From Blastococcus capsensis (lineage in GTDB: Bacteria; Actinomycetota; Actinomycetes; Mycobacteriales; Geodermatophilaceae), in contig NZ_JASNNW010000002.1 of assembly GCF_030165005.1 (NCBI RefSeq), forward strand, positions 62,001 to 126,000: a stretch of DNA of 64,000 nucleotides, given 5' to 3'. Positions 16,286 to 24,963 of the stretch are shown here, piece after piece. The first letter of the stretch is position 1, and the number at the start of each line of letters is the position of its first letter. A program made the translations under genes and the position numbers. Under the pieces are notes generated by a model. The model was not told the DNA's origin, made no database searches, and was given only the letters and a program-made list of their open reading frames with translations.

Positions 16286-17254
16286 CTACGGGGAATCCGG
16301 GAACGGCGGCCGCCCGAGGGGTCGCTGCCCATCCGGCTCGATCAGGTCGCCCCCGTCCGGACGGTCCTCGGCGAGCAGATCCAGGAGCCGCCGGGCCGGC
16401 GCCGCGAGCGGTCGCCCTCGGCGCCAGATCGCCCGCAGTGGCCGGCGCAGGTCCACACCGGCCAGAGGCACCTCGACCAGGGAGCCCCTCGACAGTTCCG
16501 TCTCGACCGCCAGAGCGGAGAGGACGGCGGGTGCGAGACCGGACAGCACGGCACTCTTGACCGCTGTGGTGGATGCGGCCTCCAGCGCGGGGGGCGCCAG
16601 CGGCCCCGCGTCGTCCAGCGCCAGCGCGAGGGTCTCGCGGGTGCCGGAGCCGCTCTCCCGCACCACGAGGCTGGTCCGTGCCAGCTCTCCGGGTGACAGT
16701 GGCTGGTCCAACCGGCTCCAGGGATGGTCCGGAGGAACGACCAGCGTCAGCCGGTCGGTGGCCACGGTCCGCCAGGACAGCTCTTCCGGCAGCGCGCCGA
16801 GGGTCTCGACGAAGCCCAGATCGGCCTCGTCGCGGCGCACCGCCTGCACGGTCGTCGCGGAGTTGCCCATGGCGAGGCCGATTCCCAAGGTCGGGTAGGT
16901 ACGGCGCAGCTCCACGAGCCACCTCGGCAGGAGGAACTCCGCCGTCGTCAGACTGGCGACCAACCGCAGGGGCGCCGAGTTCCCCTCCCGGAGCGCCTCG
17001 GCACCGGAGGTGAGCCGGTCCCGGGCGATCAGCACCGATCGTGCCCATCCCACGACGAGGGCACCATGGGCGGTCAGCTCCGAGCCTGTCCGATGCCGGT
17101 CCAGGAGGGTGAGCCCCAGGGCCGACTCCAGACCGCGCAGGCGCTGGCTCGCGGCCGGTTGGCTGATGCCCAGCTGCCGGGCACCCAGGCCGAGACTGCC
17201 GGTCTCGGCGACGGCGACCAGCAGCTCCAGCTCCCCCAGCGTGGCGCCGGTCAT
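16286..17254 (-). CDS. LysR-family transcriptional regulator
   Basis: A 322-aa LysR regulator. The winged helix-turn-helix occupies residues 1-65 (LGARQLGISQPAASQRLRGLE), followed by a periplasmic-binding-type effector domain. It is divergent from a YeiH-type exporter across 66 bp, the arrangement seen for YeiE/CysB-like regulators of that transporter family. The intergenic inverted repeat at 17283-17309 is a candidate site. The effector is probably an organic acid or sulfur compound (family inference). Confidence 0.88.
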   Translation of the reverse strand: MTGATLGELELLVAVAETGSLGLGARQLGISQPAASQRLRGLESALGLTLLDRHRTGSELTAHGALVVGWARSVLIARDRLTSGAEALREGNSAPLRLVASLTTAEFLLPRWLVELRRTYPTLGIGLAMGNSATTVQAVRRDEADLGFVETLGALPEELSWRTVATDRLTLVVPPDHPWSRLDQPLSPGELARTSLVVRESGSGTRETLALALDDAGPLAPPALEAASTTAVKSAVLSGLAPAVLSALAVETELSRGSLVEVPLAGVDLRRPLRAIWRRGRPLAAPARRLLDLLAEDRPDGGDLIEPDGQRPLGRPPFPDSP

Positions 17255-17282
17255 AACCGCCGCTTGGCGGTGAGTGGCGGAG

Positions 17283-17309
17283 GCGATGGGCGGTTCGGCC
17301 GCCCATCGC
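17283..17309. promoter_or_regulatory. Inverted repeat in the lysR/yeiH intergenic region
   Basis: GCGATGGGCGG and its exact complement CCGCCCATCGC are separated by TTCGG, ending 11 bp before the yeiH ATG. It could be an RNA hairpin masking the ribosome site or a LysR operator. Confidence 0.5.
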
Positions 17310-17320
17310 AGACTGCCTTC

Positions 17321-18331
17321 ATGACCGGACGAGCCGTAGCGGAGGGGCGGGCGCTCTCCTCGGCGCGTCCACTCCTGCCTGGGCTGGCCGTGGTCGCCGC
17401 AGCCGTCGTCGCCGCCATGTCGGTCACGGCCCTGCTTCCCACGGTGAGTTCGCTGCTCGTGGCCGTCGCCCTGGGTGCCATCATCGCCAACTGCGGTGCC
17501 CTCCGTGCCGGGATGCGTCCGGGTCTGGCATTCACGCAGCGTCGGGTGCTGCGATTCGGCATCGTCCTCCTGGGGCTGCAGCTGGCGGTCGGGGACATCA
17601 TCGGTCTCGGCGCCTCAGGCATCGGCATCGTGGTGATCACCGTGGTGCTCACGTTTCTCGGCAGCCTCCTCCTGGGCCGGCTGCTCGACGTCGGCAGGGA
17701 TCTGTCGGTCCTGGTGGCCAGCGGTTTCTCGATCTGCGGTGCGGCCGCTGTCGCGGCCGTGCAGGGGGTCACCGACTCCGACGAGGAGGACGTCGCTCTG
17801 GCCGTGGCGCTCGTGACCGTCTACGGCACCCTTGCCATGGTGGCGTTCCCGGCGCTCGGCATCGCGCTGCGCCTCTCCACCGAGGAGTACGGCGCCTGGG
17901 CGGGTGCCGCCGTGCACGAGGTGGCCCAGGTGGTGGTCGCCGGGTCCGCCGTTGGGTCCACCGCCCTGGCGGTGGCCGTCGTGGTCAAGCTGAGCCGGGT
18001 GGCGCTGCTGGCGCCACTGGTCCTGGGGCTGGGGCTGTTCCGGCGCTGCCGCGCAGCCCCGAACGCCGGCAGGCCTCCGCTGGTACCGCTGTTCGTCGTC
18101 GGCTTCCTGCTCTCGGCCGGTCTCCGCAGCACGGGGCTCGTGCCGGACGCCGCGCTGGACGTCGCCGCCACCGTGCAGCGTCTGGCGCTCACGGCCGCCC
18201 TGTTCGCCCTCGGCACCGGCGTACGGCTCACCGTCCTGCTCGGAACGGGCCGGCGCGCGATGCTGCTGGGCGCCGGATCGACCCTGCTCGCGGGCGGGAC
18301 CGCCCTGATCGCCGTGCTGGTCCTGCTGTGA
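17321..18331 (+). CDS. yeiH: YeiH/UPF0324-type putative sulfate exporter
   Basis: A 336-aa polytopic membrane protein with about ten hydrophobic segments. Family blocks are LGAIIANCGALRAGMRPGL, RFGIVLLGLQLAVGDI, SGFSICGAAAVAAVQG and AAVHEVAQVVVAG. The family is named putative sulfate exporter; transport of sulfonates or sulfite-related ions has been inferred for some members. ATG 17321 is the first start after the inverted repeat. Its position next to lysR suggests local control independent of the GntR sites. Confidence 0.85.
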   Translation: MTGRAVAEGRALSSARPLLPGLAVVAAAVVAAMSVTALLPTVSSLLVAVALGAIIANCGALRAGMRPGLAFTQRRVLRFGIVLLGLQLAVGDIIGLGASGIGIVVITVVLTFLGSLLLGRLLDVGRDLSVLVASGFSICGAAAVAAVQGVTDSDEEDVALAVALVTVYGTLAMVAFPALGIALRLSTEEYGAWAGAAVHEVAQVVVAGSAVGSTALAVAVVVKLSRVALLAPLVLGLGLFRRCRAAPNAGRPPLVPLFVVGFLLSAGLRSTGLVPDAALDVAATVQRLALTAALFALGTGVRLTVLLGTGRRAMLLGAGSTLLAGGTALIAVLVLL

Positions 18332-18357
18332 CGCGGCACCCTCCGCTCCCGGGCTGA

Positions 18358-19683
18358 TCAGGTCGGGGTCGTGCGGGTTCCCGGTTCGACCACGGCCGGA
18401 GGACCGGCCACCTCGGCCCGTCGGCGCAGGCGCCGGAGCGTGGGCAGCAGGGCGAGGGCCGCGGCGGCGGGTGCCAGGCCGCTGAGGAGGAGCCCCACCC
18501 GGGAGCCGAACTCCTCGCAGACCCACCCGAGCAGCGGCCCTCCGATCGGCGTGCTGCCGAGGAAGACGGTCGCGTGCAGGGCGATCACCCGGCCCTGCAT
18601 CGAGGCGTCCACGCTCAGCTGCAGCAGCACCCGGGCGAGGGTGTTGAAGCTGATGTTCGTGATGCCCAGCCCCACGAGCAGCGCCAGGGCGACGACGAGC
18701 CCGGGGGCTCCGGCCAGGAGCACGCTCACGACGGAGAAGCCCCCCGCCCACAACAGGAGCGACCAGGAGCTGATCCGCTCCCGGCCGGCGTTCGCGAGGG
18801 CGCCGATGACCGCTCCGGCCCCCATCGCCGACGTGAGCCACCCGTAGGTCGCCGCGCCACCGCCCAGGGCGTCCCGGGCGAACAGCGGCAGGACCACCCG
18901 GAAGTTCTGGCCGAAGAGGGCGATGACGGCCACGAGCAGCATGCAGGCCCGCAGGTCGGGGCGGTGCCACACGTAGCGCAGGCTCTCCATCGCCTGGCCC
19001 CGCCGGCGGGGGACGGGCGCACTGCGGCGGAGGCGGTGGGCGTCGACGCGCCACAGGCTGAGCAGTACTCCCACGAACGAAGCGGCGTTGACGGCGAAGG
19101 CCAGTCCGCTGCCTGCCGAGGCGATCAGGATCCCCGCCGCGGCGGGACCGAGCAGGCGACCCAGGTTGTGGATCGTGGAGTTGAGCGACTGCGCGTTGAC
19201 GTAGTCCTCCGGGCCGACCATCTCGGTGACGAAGGCCTGTCGCGCCGGTACGTCGAGCACCGTGACCAGACCCAGGCCCAGAGCCAGCCCGAAGACCATC
19301 CACAGCTGAACCGTCCCGGTGAGGGTGAGCGCCGCCAGGACCGCGGCGAGGACGGCGCTGGCCGCCTGGGTGCCCATGATGGTGCGGCGCCGGTCCAGCC
19401 GGTCGACGAGCACGCCACCCCACACCCCGAACAGCAGGGTCGGCACCGCCTGGAGAGCGGCGGCCACTCCGACGGCGACCGCGGAGTCGGACAGCTCCAG
19501 CACGAGCCAGTCCTGTGCCACCCGCTGCATCCAGGTGCCGATGACGCTGACTGCGTGGCCGGCGAAGAAGGTGCGGTAGTTCGGCACCTTCAGGGACCGG
19601 AACGTGCGCCGGCCCCAGGAGCGGAACCGGCCGGTGCCGTCGGTTCCCGGCGGGCGTCGCCGGCTGGACGAGGGACACCGCAC
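18358..19683 (-). CDS. MFS transporter, EntS-like
   Basis: A 441-aa major facilitator transporter of the MFS_3/EntS type, with about 12 hydrophobic segments, GGVLVDRLDRRRTIMG as the loop 2-3 signature and a charged, Arg-rich N-terminal tail of about 30 residues. Such proteins usually export siderophores or small amphiphiles. GTG 19683 is used; an internal start is possible, since the first 30 residues look poorly conserved. It is divergent from the hydroxyacid dehydrogenase with operator G between them. Confidence 0.83.
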   Translation of the reverse strand: MRCPSSSRRRPPGTDGTGRFRSWGRRTFRSLKVPNYRTFFAGHAVSVIGTWMQRVAQDWLVLELSDSAVAVGVAAALQAVPTLLFGVWGGVLVDRLDRRRTIMGTQAASAVLAAVLAALTLTGTVQLWMVFGLALGLGLVTVLDVPARQAFVTEMVGPEDYVNAQSLNSTIHNLGRLLGPAAAGILIASAGSGLAFAVNAASFVGVLLSLWRVDAHRLRRSAPVPRRRGQAMESLRYVWHRPDLRACMLLVAVIALFGQNFRVVLPLFARDALGGGAATYGWLTSAMGAGAVIGALANAGRERISSWSLLLWAGGFSVVSVLLAGAPGLVVALALLVGLGITNISFNTLARVLLQLSVDASMQGRVIALHATVFLGSTPIGGPLLGWVCEEFGSRVGLLLSGLAPAAAALALLPTLRRLRRRAEVAGPPAVVEPGTRTTPT

Positions 19684-19714
19684 GATCGGGCCCCCCTCTT
19701 GACGCCTGGTCTGA

Positions 19715-19725
19715 AGGTATTACCT
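19715..19725. promoter_or_regulatory. FadR/GntR-type operator, site G
   Basis: AGGTATTACCT is a perfect palindrome within CTGGTCTGAAGGTATTACCT (19706-19725), aligned with the TGGTCT-spaced layout of sites A and B. TTGACG lies at 19699-19704. It separates the MFS gene and the dehydrogenase. Confidence 0.5.
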
Positions 19726-19779
19726 TAAGCGCAATGTGACGGTGCACACGCTGCCGCCCCGCTCGAAGGAGATCTCATC

Positions 19780-20622
19780 GTGGCTGATCCCGCGCTCGTC
19801 GCCGTCATCGGGCTGGGCGCGATGGGCGCTCCCGTCGTGCGGCACCTCCTCGGCCGCGGCGTGCCGGTGCAGGTCCACGACGTCGACCCCGCCGCCGTCG
19901 AGCGAGCCGTCGAACTCGGGGCGCGCCCGGTCGCCGCACTCGAGGACGTGGCGCGGGGGGCGGGCCTCGTGGCGATCTTCGTCCCCACCGACGACGACGT
20001 GCGCAGCGTCTGCCTCGGCGAGGGCGGGCTACTGGCCGGCTGTGCGGAAGGAGCGGTGGTGCTCCTGTGCTCCTCGGTGCGACCCGAGACCTGCCAGGCG
20101 GTCGCCGAAGCCGCGCCCTCCGGGGTGGCCGTCCTCGACGCCGCCCTGACGGGTGGGGTGCGCGGAGCCGAGGCCGGCGAGATCAACCTCCTCGTCGGGG
20201 GTGACGCCGACGTGCTCGCCCGGATCGGGTCGTTGCTGGAGCCGTGGACGAAGGCGGTGCACCACCTCGGTCCCCTCGGCGCCGGCCAGGTCGGGAAGAC
20301 CGCCAACAACCTGGTGCACTGGGCGCAGATCTCCGCGATCACCGAGGCCCTGGAGCTGGCGCGGCGCGGTGGGGTGTCGGTGCCGGTCCTGCGGGCCGCT
20401 CTGCAGGACGGTCCGACCGACTCCCGCACGCTGCGGGAGCTGGAGCAGATGCGCCTGACCTGGCACGCCAAGGACCTCGCCAACACCGCCGACCTGGCCG
20501 CGCGGGTCGGCATGGACATCCCCGTCGCGGAGACCGCCCGGGAGGTCATGGCCGCGACGACGGTCAGCGACGTCGCCCGCCTGCTCGCGGACGGGCCGTT
20601 GCGCGCACCGGAGGCGGTGTAA
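19780..20622 (+). CDS. 3-hydroxyisobutyrate dehydrogenase-family oxidoreductase
   Basis: A 280-aa beta-hydroxyacid dehydrogenase. The NAD(P) motif is VIGLGAMGAPV at the N-terminus, the substrate segment is DAALTGGVRGAEAGEINLLVGG, and the catalytic lysine is in GQVGKTANN near residue 173. The family oxidises 3-hydroxy acids such as 3-hydroxyisobutyrate, tartronate semialdehyde and related C4-C6 acids. GTG 19780 follows GAAGGAGA. It stands alone between operators G and F and may act on a ring-cleavage intermediate. Confidence 0.87.
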   Translation: MADPALVAVIGLGAMGAPVVRHLLGRGVPVQVHDVDPAAVERAVELGARPVAALEDVARGAGLVAIFVPTDDDVRSVCLGEGGLLAGCAEGAVVLLCSSVRPETCQAVAEAAPSGVAVLDAALTGGVRGAEAGEINLLVGGDADVLARIGSLLEPWTKAVHHLGPLGAGQVGKTANNLVHWAQISAITEALELARRGGVSVPVLRAALQDGPTDSRTLRELEQMRLTWHAKDLANTADLAARVGMDIPVAETAREVMAATTVSDVARLLADGPLRAPEAV

Positions 20623-20646
20623 CGGTCCCATAACGGCCTGGTCGAA

Positions 20647-20657
20647 TGGTTAGACCA
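20647..20657. promoter_or_regulatory. FadR/GntR-type operator, site F
   Basis: TGGTTAGACCA, a perfect core, with CTGGTCGAA upstream matching the extended motif. It lies 124 bp before the first binding lipoprotein of the ABC importer. Confidence 0.65.
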
Positions 20658-20780
20658 TGTCGACTTCGGTGTGTTGACTGCATCACACCCCGCACGAGAG
20701 GGACCCGGGCCGCGCCCGGGACGGCACAGGAACTACCCCCGTTCACGGGCCCACGGGCCCCGTCCTCGATGGAGAGGCAC

Positions 20781-21917
20781 ATGCGGAACCGCACCCTGGT
20801 CCCCCTGGTCAGCCTGACTGCAGTGGCATTGGTGACATCGGCGTGCGGCGGTCCGCCGACCGCCGCCCCCGAAGCCGGCGGGAACGACCGGGAGTCCTCC
20901 GCCGAGGCCACCGCCGCGGTCGAGACCTACGACCGGATCAACGGCCTGTCCGGCCAGGAGCGGACGGACGAGCTGGTCGCCTGCGCCGAGGAGGAAGGCG
21001 AGCTCAACGTCTACACCTCCAACACCGACATGGACGACCTCGTCGACGCGTTCCAGGATCTCTACGACATCGACGTCAGCGTCTACCGTGCGGGCTCCGA
21101 ATCGGTCCTGCAGCGGATCCTGCAGGAGGACAAGGCCGGCTACTACGGCGCCGACGTCTTCGAGACCAACGCGCTCGAGCTCGGCGTGGCCGAGCAGGAG
21201 GGGCTGCTGTACCCCTACAAGAGCGAGCTGCGCGACTCCGTGCAGGAGGAGGGCCGGGAGGCCGAGGGCTGGACCGCGACCCGGTTCAACGCCTTCGTCG
21301 TCGGCTGGAACACCGACCTCGTCCCCCCGGGGCAGGAGCCCACGTCCTTCGAGGAGCTCGCCGAGCCGCAGTGGAAGGGCCGGGTCTCGATGGAGCTCGG
21401 CGACGTCGACTGGTTCGCGGCGCTGCACGACTACTACGTCGACGAGCAGGGCTGGACCGAGGACGAGTACATCGACATGATGACCCGCCTCGCCTCGAAC
21501 TCGCAGGTCGCCAAGGGGCACACGACGCAGGGCGAGCTGCTCTCGGCCGGCCAGTTCGACGTGGCGGTGTCCTCCTACAGCCACACCATCGACAAGGCCG
21601 CCGCCGGCGGCGCCCCGGTGGCCTGGCGCCCGGCCAACGGCGAACCGGTGCAGCCGATCGTGGTCCGCCCCAACGGCATCGGGCTGGTAAAGACCGCGAC
21701 CAACCCCTGCGCGGCCACGCTCTTCGTCGACTTCGAGCTGACCGGCGGCCAGGAGGTCTTCGCCGAGAAGTTCCGCATCGGCTCCATCGAGGGCACGGAG
21801 AACCCGCTCACCGAGCTGGACCGCTTCCCTGTCCCCGAGGAGAAGCTGCTCGAGGACCCCGACACCTGGAACAAGGCGTACGAGGACGTCGTGGCCAACG
21901 GCCAGGCGCTCGAGTGA
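20781..21917 (+). CDS. ABC importer substrate-binding lipoprotein 1 (Fe3+/carboxylate type)
   Basis: A 378-aa family 1 extracellular binding protein with lipoprotein Cys22 (VTSAC). The mature part starts with a conserved helix YDRINGLSGQERTDELVA that also occurs in the two other receptors of the cluster, then ELNVYTSNTDMDDLV and FNAFVVGWNTDL. Relatives are annotated as iron(III)-binding, but the context suggests an organic acid. ATG 20781 follows GGAGAGG. It is about three-quarters identical by eye to receptor 3 and more distant from receptor 2. Confidence 0.87.
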   Translation: MRNRTLVPLVSLTAVALVTSACGGPPTAAPEAGGNDRESSAEATAAVETYDRINGLSGQERTDELVACAEEEGELNVYTSNTDMDDLVDAFQDLYDIDVSVYRAGSESVLQRILQEDKAGYYGADVFETNALELGVAEQEGLLYPYKSELRDSVQEEGREAEGWTATRFNAFVVGWNTDLVPPGQEPTSFEELAEPQWKGRVSMELGDVDWFAALHDYYVDEQGWTEDEYIDMMTRLASNSQVAKGHTTQGELLSAGQFDVAVSSYSHTIDKAAAGGAPVAWRPANGEPVQPIVVRPNGIGLVKTATNPCAATLFVDFELTGGQEVFAEKFRIGSIEGTENPLTELDRFPVPEEKLLEDPDTWNKAYEDVVANGQALE

Positions 21918-21978
21918 TCGCCCGATCCACTGCCCGACCGTCATCCCTCCTGAACTGCCCGAGAAAGTGAGCACATCC

Positions 21979-23106
21979 ATGCGGAAGCCCCGCACCCTGG
22001 CCCGTACCGCTCTGGCCGCCGGCGCCGTCATGGTCCTGGCCGCCTGTGGCGGCAACCCGACCGCGTCACCGGCCGCCGGCGACGCGGTCGGCACCGAGGC
22101 CTCCGGCCCGACCGAGGCCGAGCAGCTCTACGAGGAGATCGCCGGGCTGTCCGGCCAGGAACGTCGTGACCGCCTGGTCGAGCTCGCCGCCGAGGAGAAC
22201 GGCCTCAATCTCTACACGTCGATGAACGCCGACATGGTCGACGCCGTCACCGAGGCCTTCGAGGACGAGTTCGACATCGAGCCGAGCGTCTACCGCGCCG
22301 GGTCGGAGACGGTCCTGCAGCGCGTCCTGCAGGAGCAGGACGCCGGCTTTCCGGGCAACGACGTGGTCGAGACCAACGCCACCGAGCTCATGGCCCTCCA
22401 GCAGGAGGACGTGATGGCACAGTGCGCCTCGCCGGAGCGGATCCAGGAGGTGCCCGAGGCCGGCCAGTACGAGGACTGGGTCGCGACCCGGTTCAACCTG
22501 TTCGCCCCGAGCTGGAACACCGACATCATCTCCGACCCGCCGGAGGTGTGGGAGGACCTGGCCGACCCGAAGTACGACGGTCAGCTCGCCCTCGAGCTCG
22601 GCGACTACGACTGGTACATGGCCCTGACCAACTACTGGCTCGACCAGGGCAAGACCCAGGAGGAGGTCGACCAGCTCTGGGCCGACATCGTCGACGGCGC
22701 CAAGGTGGTCAAGGGCCACACGGTCATGGCCGAGCTGATGAGCGCCGGCCAGTACGGCCTCGCCTCGTCGAACTACACCTACATCGTCGAGGCAGCCAAG
22801 GCCGCCGGTGCCCCGCTGGAGACCCAGCCCTACGTCAACCCGATCATCGCCCGCCCCAACGGCGGCAGCTGCATGAAGACCGCGGAGAACCCCGCGACGG
22901 CCATGCTGTTCATGGACTGGCTGCTCACGGAGGGCCAGGAGGTCCTCGCCGCCGCGGAGGCGACCCCGTCGACCGCCGAGGTCGAGGCGGAGCTCATCGC
23001 GGTCGACGGCCAGAAGCTGCTCGACGAGGGCTCCGAGTGGAGCCAGCGCTACGACGCCGGCGAGCCGGGCCGTCCTCTACCCGCACCACCACAGACGAAG
23101 GAGTGA
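21979..23106 (+). CDS. ABC importer substrate-binding lipoprotein 2
   Basis: A 375-aa receptor with lipoprotein Cys23 (VLAAC). It shares the LSGQERRDRLVELAAEE helix and NLYTSMNADMVDAV block but has diverged in the ligand cleft, with VATRFNLFAPSWNTDI in place of FNAFVVGWNTD. Starts at GTG 21967 or ATG 21979 are both possible; 21979 gives a standard signal peptide. It lies directly before the permease gene (9 bp), so it is probably the cognate receptor. Confidence 0.86.
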   Translation: MRKPRTLARTALAAGAVMVLAACGGNPTASPAAGDAVGTEASGPTEAEQLYEEIAGLSGQERRDRLVELAAEENGLNLYTSMNADMVDAVTEAFEDEFDIEPSVYRAGSETVLQRVLQEQDAGFPGNDVVETNATELMALQQEDVMAQCASPERIQEVPEAGQYEDWVATRFNLFAPSWNTDIISDPPEVWEDLADPKYDGQLALELGDYDWYMALTNYWLDQGKTQEEVDQLWADIVDGAKVVKGHTVMAELMSAGQYGLASSNYTYIVEAAKAAGAPLETQPYVNPIIARPNGGSCMKTAENPATAMLFMDWLLTEGQEVLAAAEATPSTAEVEAELIAVDGQKLLDEGSEWSQRYDAGEPGRPLPAPPQTKE

Positions 23107-23115
23107 TCCCCCGGG

Positions 23116-24879
23116 ATGACCGCCAACCTGGCCGATCCGGCGGTGACGCCGGAGGAGCTGCGCCGGCCTGACGACGACACGCCGGAGCCCCGAGCGGCCC
23201 GGTGGCGCTGGCCGCTGACGCCCAAGATGTTCATCGTCGCCGGTGTGGCCGCAGCGATCGGCTACCTGGCGCTGGTGCCGCTGGGCTACCTCATCTGGGG
23301 CACCTTCTTCGACGCACAGGGCCTCGACCTCGGCAGTTTCCAGCGCGCCTACGGCGATGGCCGGATGGGGGAGCTGTGGGGCAACTCCCTCGCCTTCGCC
23401 GGCGGTGCGGCGCTGCTGTCGATCACCGTGGGCACGACCCTTGCCTACCTGAACGTGCGGACGGCGGTGCCGTTCAAGGCCCTCTTCTTCGCCGCGTCGA
23501 TCGTGCCGCTGATCGTCCCGGGCATCCTCTACACGGTCTCGTGGATCTTCCTGGCCAGCCCGCAGATCGGACTCCTCAACGCCTTCCTGGAGCCCATCTT
23601 CGGTGCGGCCCCGTTCAACATCTTCACCATCTGGGGGATGATCTGGGTCGAGGGCCTGCACTCCTCGCCGATCGTCTTCCTGCTGATGGTGGCGGCGTTC
23701 CGGTCGATGGACCCCTCGCTCGAGGAGTCCGCACTGATGTCCGGCGCCTCCCGGATGCAGACCCTGCGCAAGGTGACCCTCCCGCTGGTGCGGCCGGCCC
23801 TGCTGTCCTCGATCCTGGTCATCCTGATCACCAGCCTCGAGTCCTTCGAGGTGCCGGCGCTGCTCGGGCTGCAGAACGGCATCTACGTCTTCACCAGCCG
23901 CATCTACTTCGTGCTCCGGAGCTACCCGCAGGACCTCGGCGCGGCCGGCGCCCTCGCGGTGAGCCTCCTCGCCGTCGCCGTCATCGGTGTCGCCGTCACC
24001 CGGCTGCTGGCCGGTAAGGGCAGCAAGACCTACCAGACGGTCACCGGCAAGGGCTTCCGCCCGCGGCCGCTGGACCTGGGCAAGTGGAAGCCGGTCGTCG
24101 GCGTCGGCATCCTGTTCTACTTCTTCGTCACCGTGGTGGGGCCGCTGCTGGTCCTCCTCTACGCCGCCCTGCTGCCCTTCTACCAGGCGCCGTCGTGGGA
24201 GGCGTTCGCCTCCTTCACCTTCGACAACTTCGCCCAGGTCTTCGAGATGAACTCCGCGGCACGGGCCCTGAAGAACAGCCTGATCCTGGGCCTGAGCTCC
24301 GCGGCGATCGTGATGAGCCTGATGGCGGTCGCGGCCTGGATCTCGGTCCGGTCCACCATCCCGGGGCGCGGCATCGTCGAGCAGCTGAGCTTCGTGCCGC
24401 TGGTCATCCCCGGCATCGTGCTGGGCCTGTCCATCTCCTTCGTCTACCTGCGCTTCCCGCTGCCGATCTACGGGACGATCCTGATCCTGCTGATCGCCTA
24501 CTGCACCAAGTACATGCCGTACGGCATGCGCTACGCCTCGACGTCGATGACCCAGATCTCCGCGGAGCTCGAGGAGTCGGCGATGGTCAGCGGCGCCAGC
24601 TGGTGGACGACGTTCCGCCGGGTCCTGCTGCCGCTGCTCTCCCCGGGCATCACGGCCGGGTTCATCTACATCCTCGTGGTGAGCTTCCGCGAGCTGTCCA
24701 GCTCGATCCTGCTGTACAGCCCCGGCAACGAGGTGCTCTCCATCCTCATCTGGGAGCAGTTCGAGAACGGGTCCTTCAACGTCCTGGCCGCCATCGGCGT
24801 GCTCATGGTGCTGGCCCTGATGTTCATGGTCACGGTCGCCTACAAGCTGGGCGCCAAGGTGGGCCTCCGTGAGGACTGA
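23116..24879 (+). CDS. ABC importer permease, fused double domain (FbpB type)
   Basis: A 587-aa permease made of two homologous membrane domains with about six segments each. Both contain the EAA loop that contacts the ATPase: EESALMSGASRMQTLRKVTL near residue 205 and EESAMVSGASWWTTFRRVLL near 490. Fused permeases of this form serve iron(III)- and organic-acid-type importers. A charged N-terminal tail of about 35 residues precedes the first segment. It is coupled to receptor 2 upstream and the ATPase downstream. Confidence 0.9.
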   Translation: MTANLADPAVTPEELRRPDDDTPEPRAARWRWPLTPKMFIVAGVAAAIGYLALVPLGYLIWGTFFDAQGLDLGSFQRAYGDGRMGELWGNSLAFAGGAALLSITVGTTLAYLNVRTAVPFKALFFAASIVPLIVPGILYTVSWIFLASPQIGLLNAFLEPIFGAAPFNIFTIWGMIWVEGLHSSPIVFLLMVAAFRSMDPSLEESALMSGASRMQTLRKVTLPLVRPALLSSILVILITSLESFEVPALLGLQNGIYVFTSRIYFVLRSYPQDLGAAGALAVSLLAVAVIGVAVTRLLAGKGSKTYQTVTGKGFRPRPLDLGKWKPVVGVGILFYFFVTVVGPLLVLLYAALLPFYQAPSWEAFASFTFDNFAQVFEMNSAARALKNSLILGLSSAAIVMSLMAVAAWISVRSTIPGRGIVEQLSFVPLVIPGIVLGLSISFVYLRFPLPIYGTILILLIAYCTKYMPYGMRYASTSMTQISAELEESAMVSGASWWTTFRRVLLPLLSPGITAGFIYILVVSFRELSSSILLYSPGNEVLSILIWEQFENGSFNVLAAIGVLMVLALMFMVTVAYKLGAKVGLRED

Positions 24880-24963
24880 CCCGACCGCCGGCATCCCTGC
24901 CGGGCCCGCGAACCGCCCATTCCCCCCGCACGTGCTCCGAGTCGGAAAGGAATCCTGACCCCC

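Noticed and set aside
14053-17306. Long minus-strand frames opposite the cyclodeaminase-like, chrA and lysR genes
   Set aside because: Arg/Pro/Ala-rich shadows of convincing genes; only the lysR frame has a recognisable fold.
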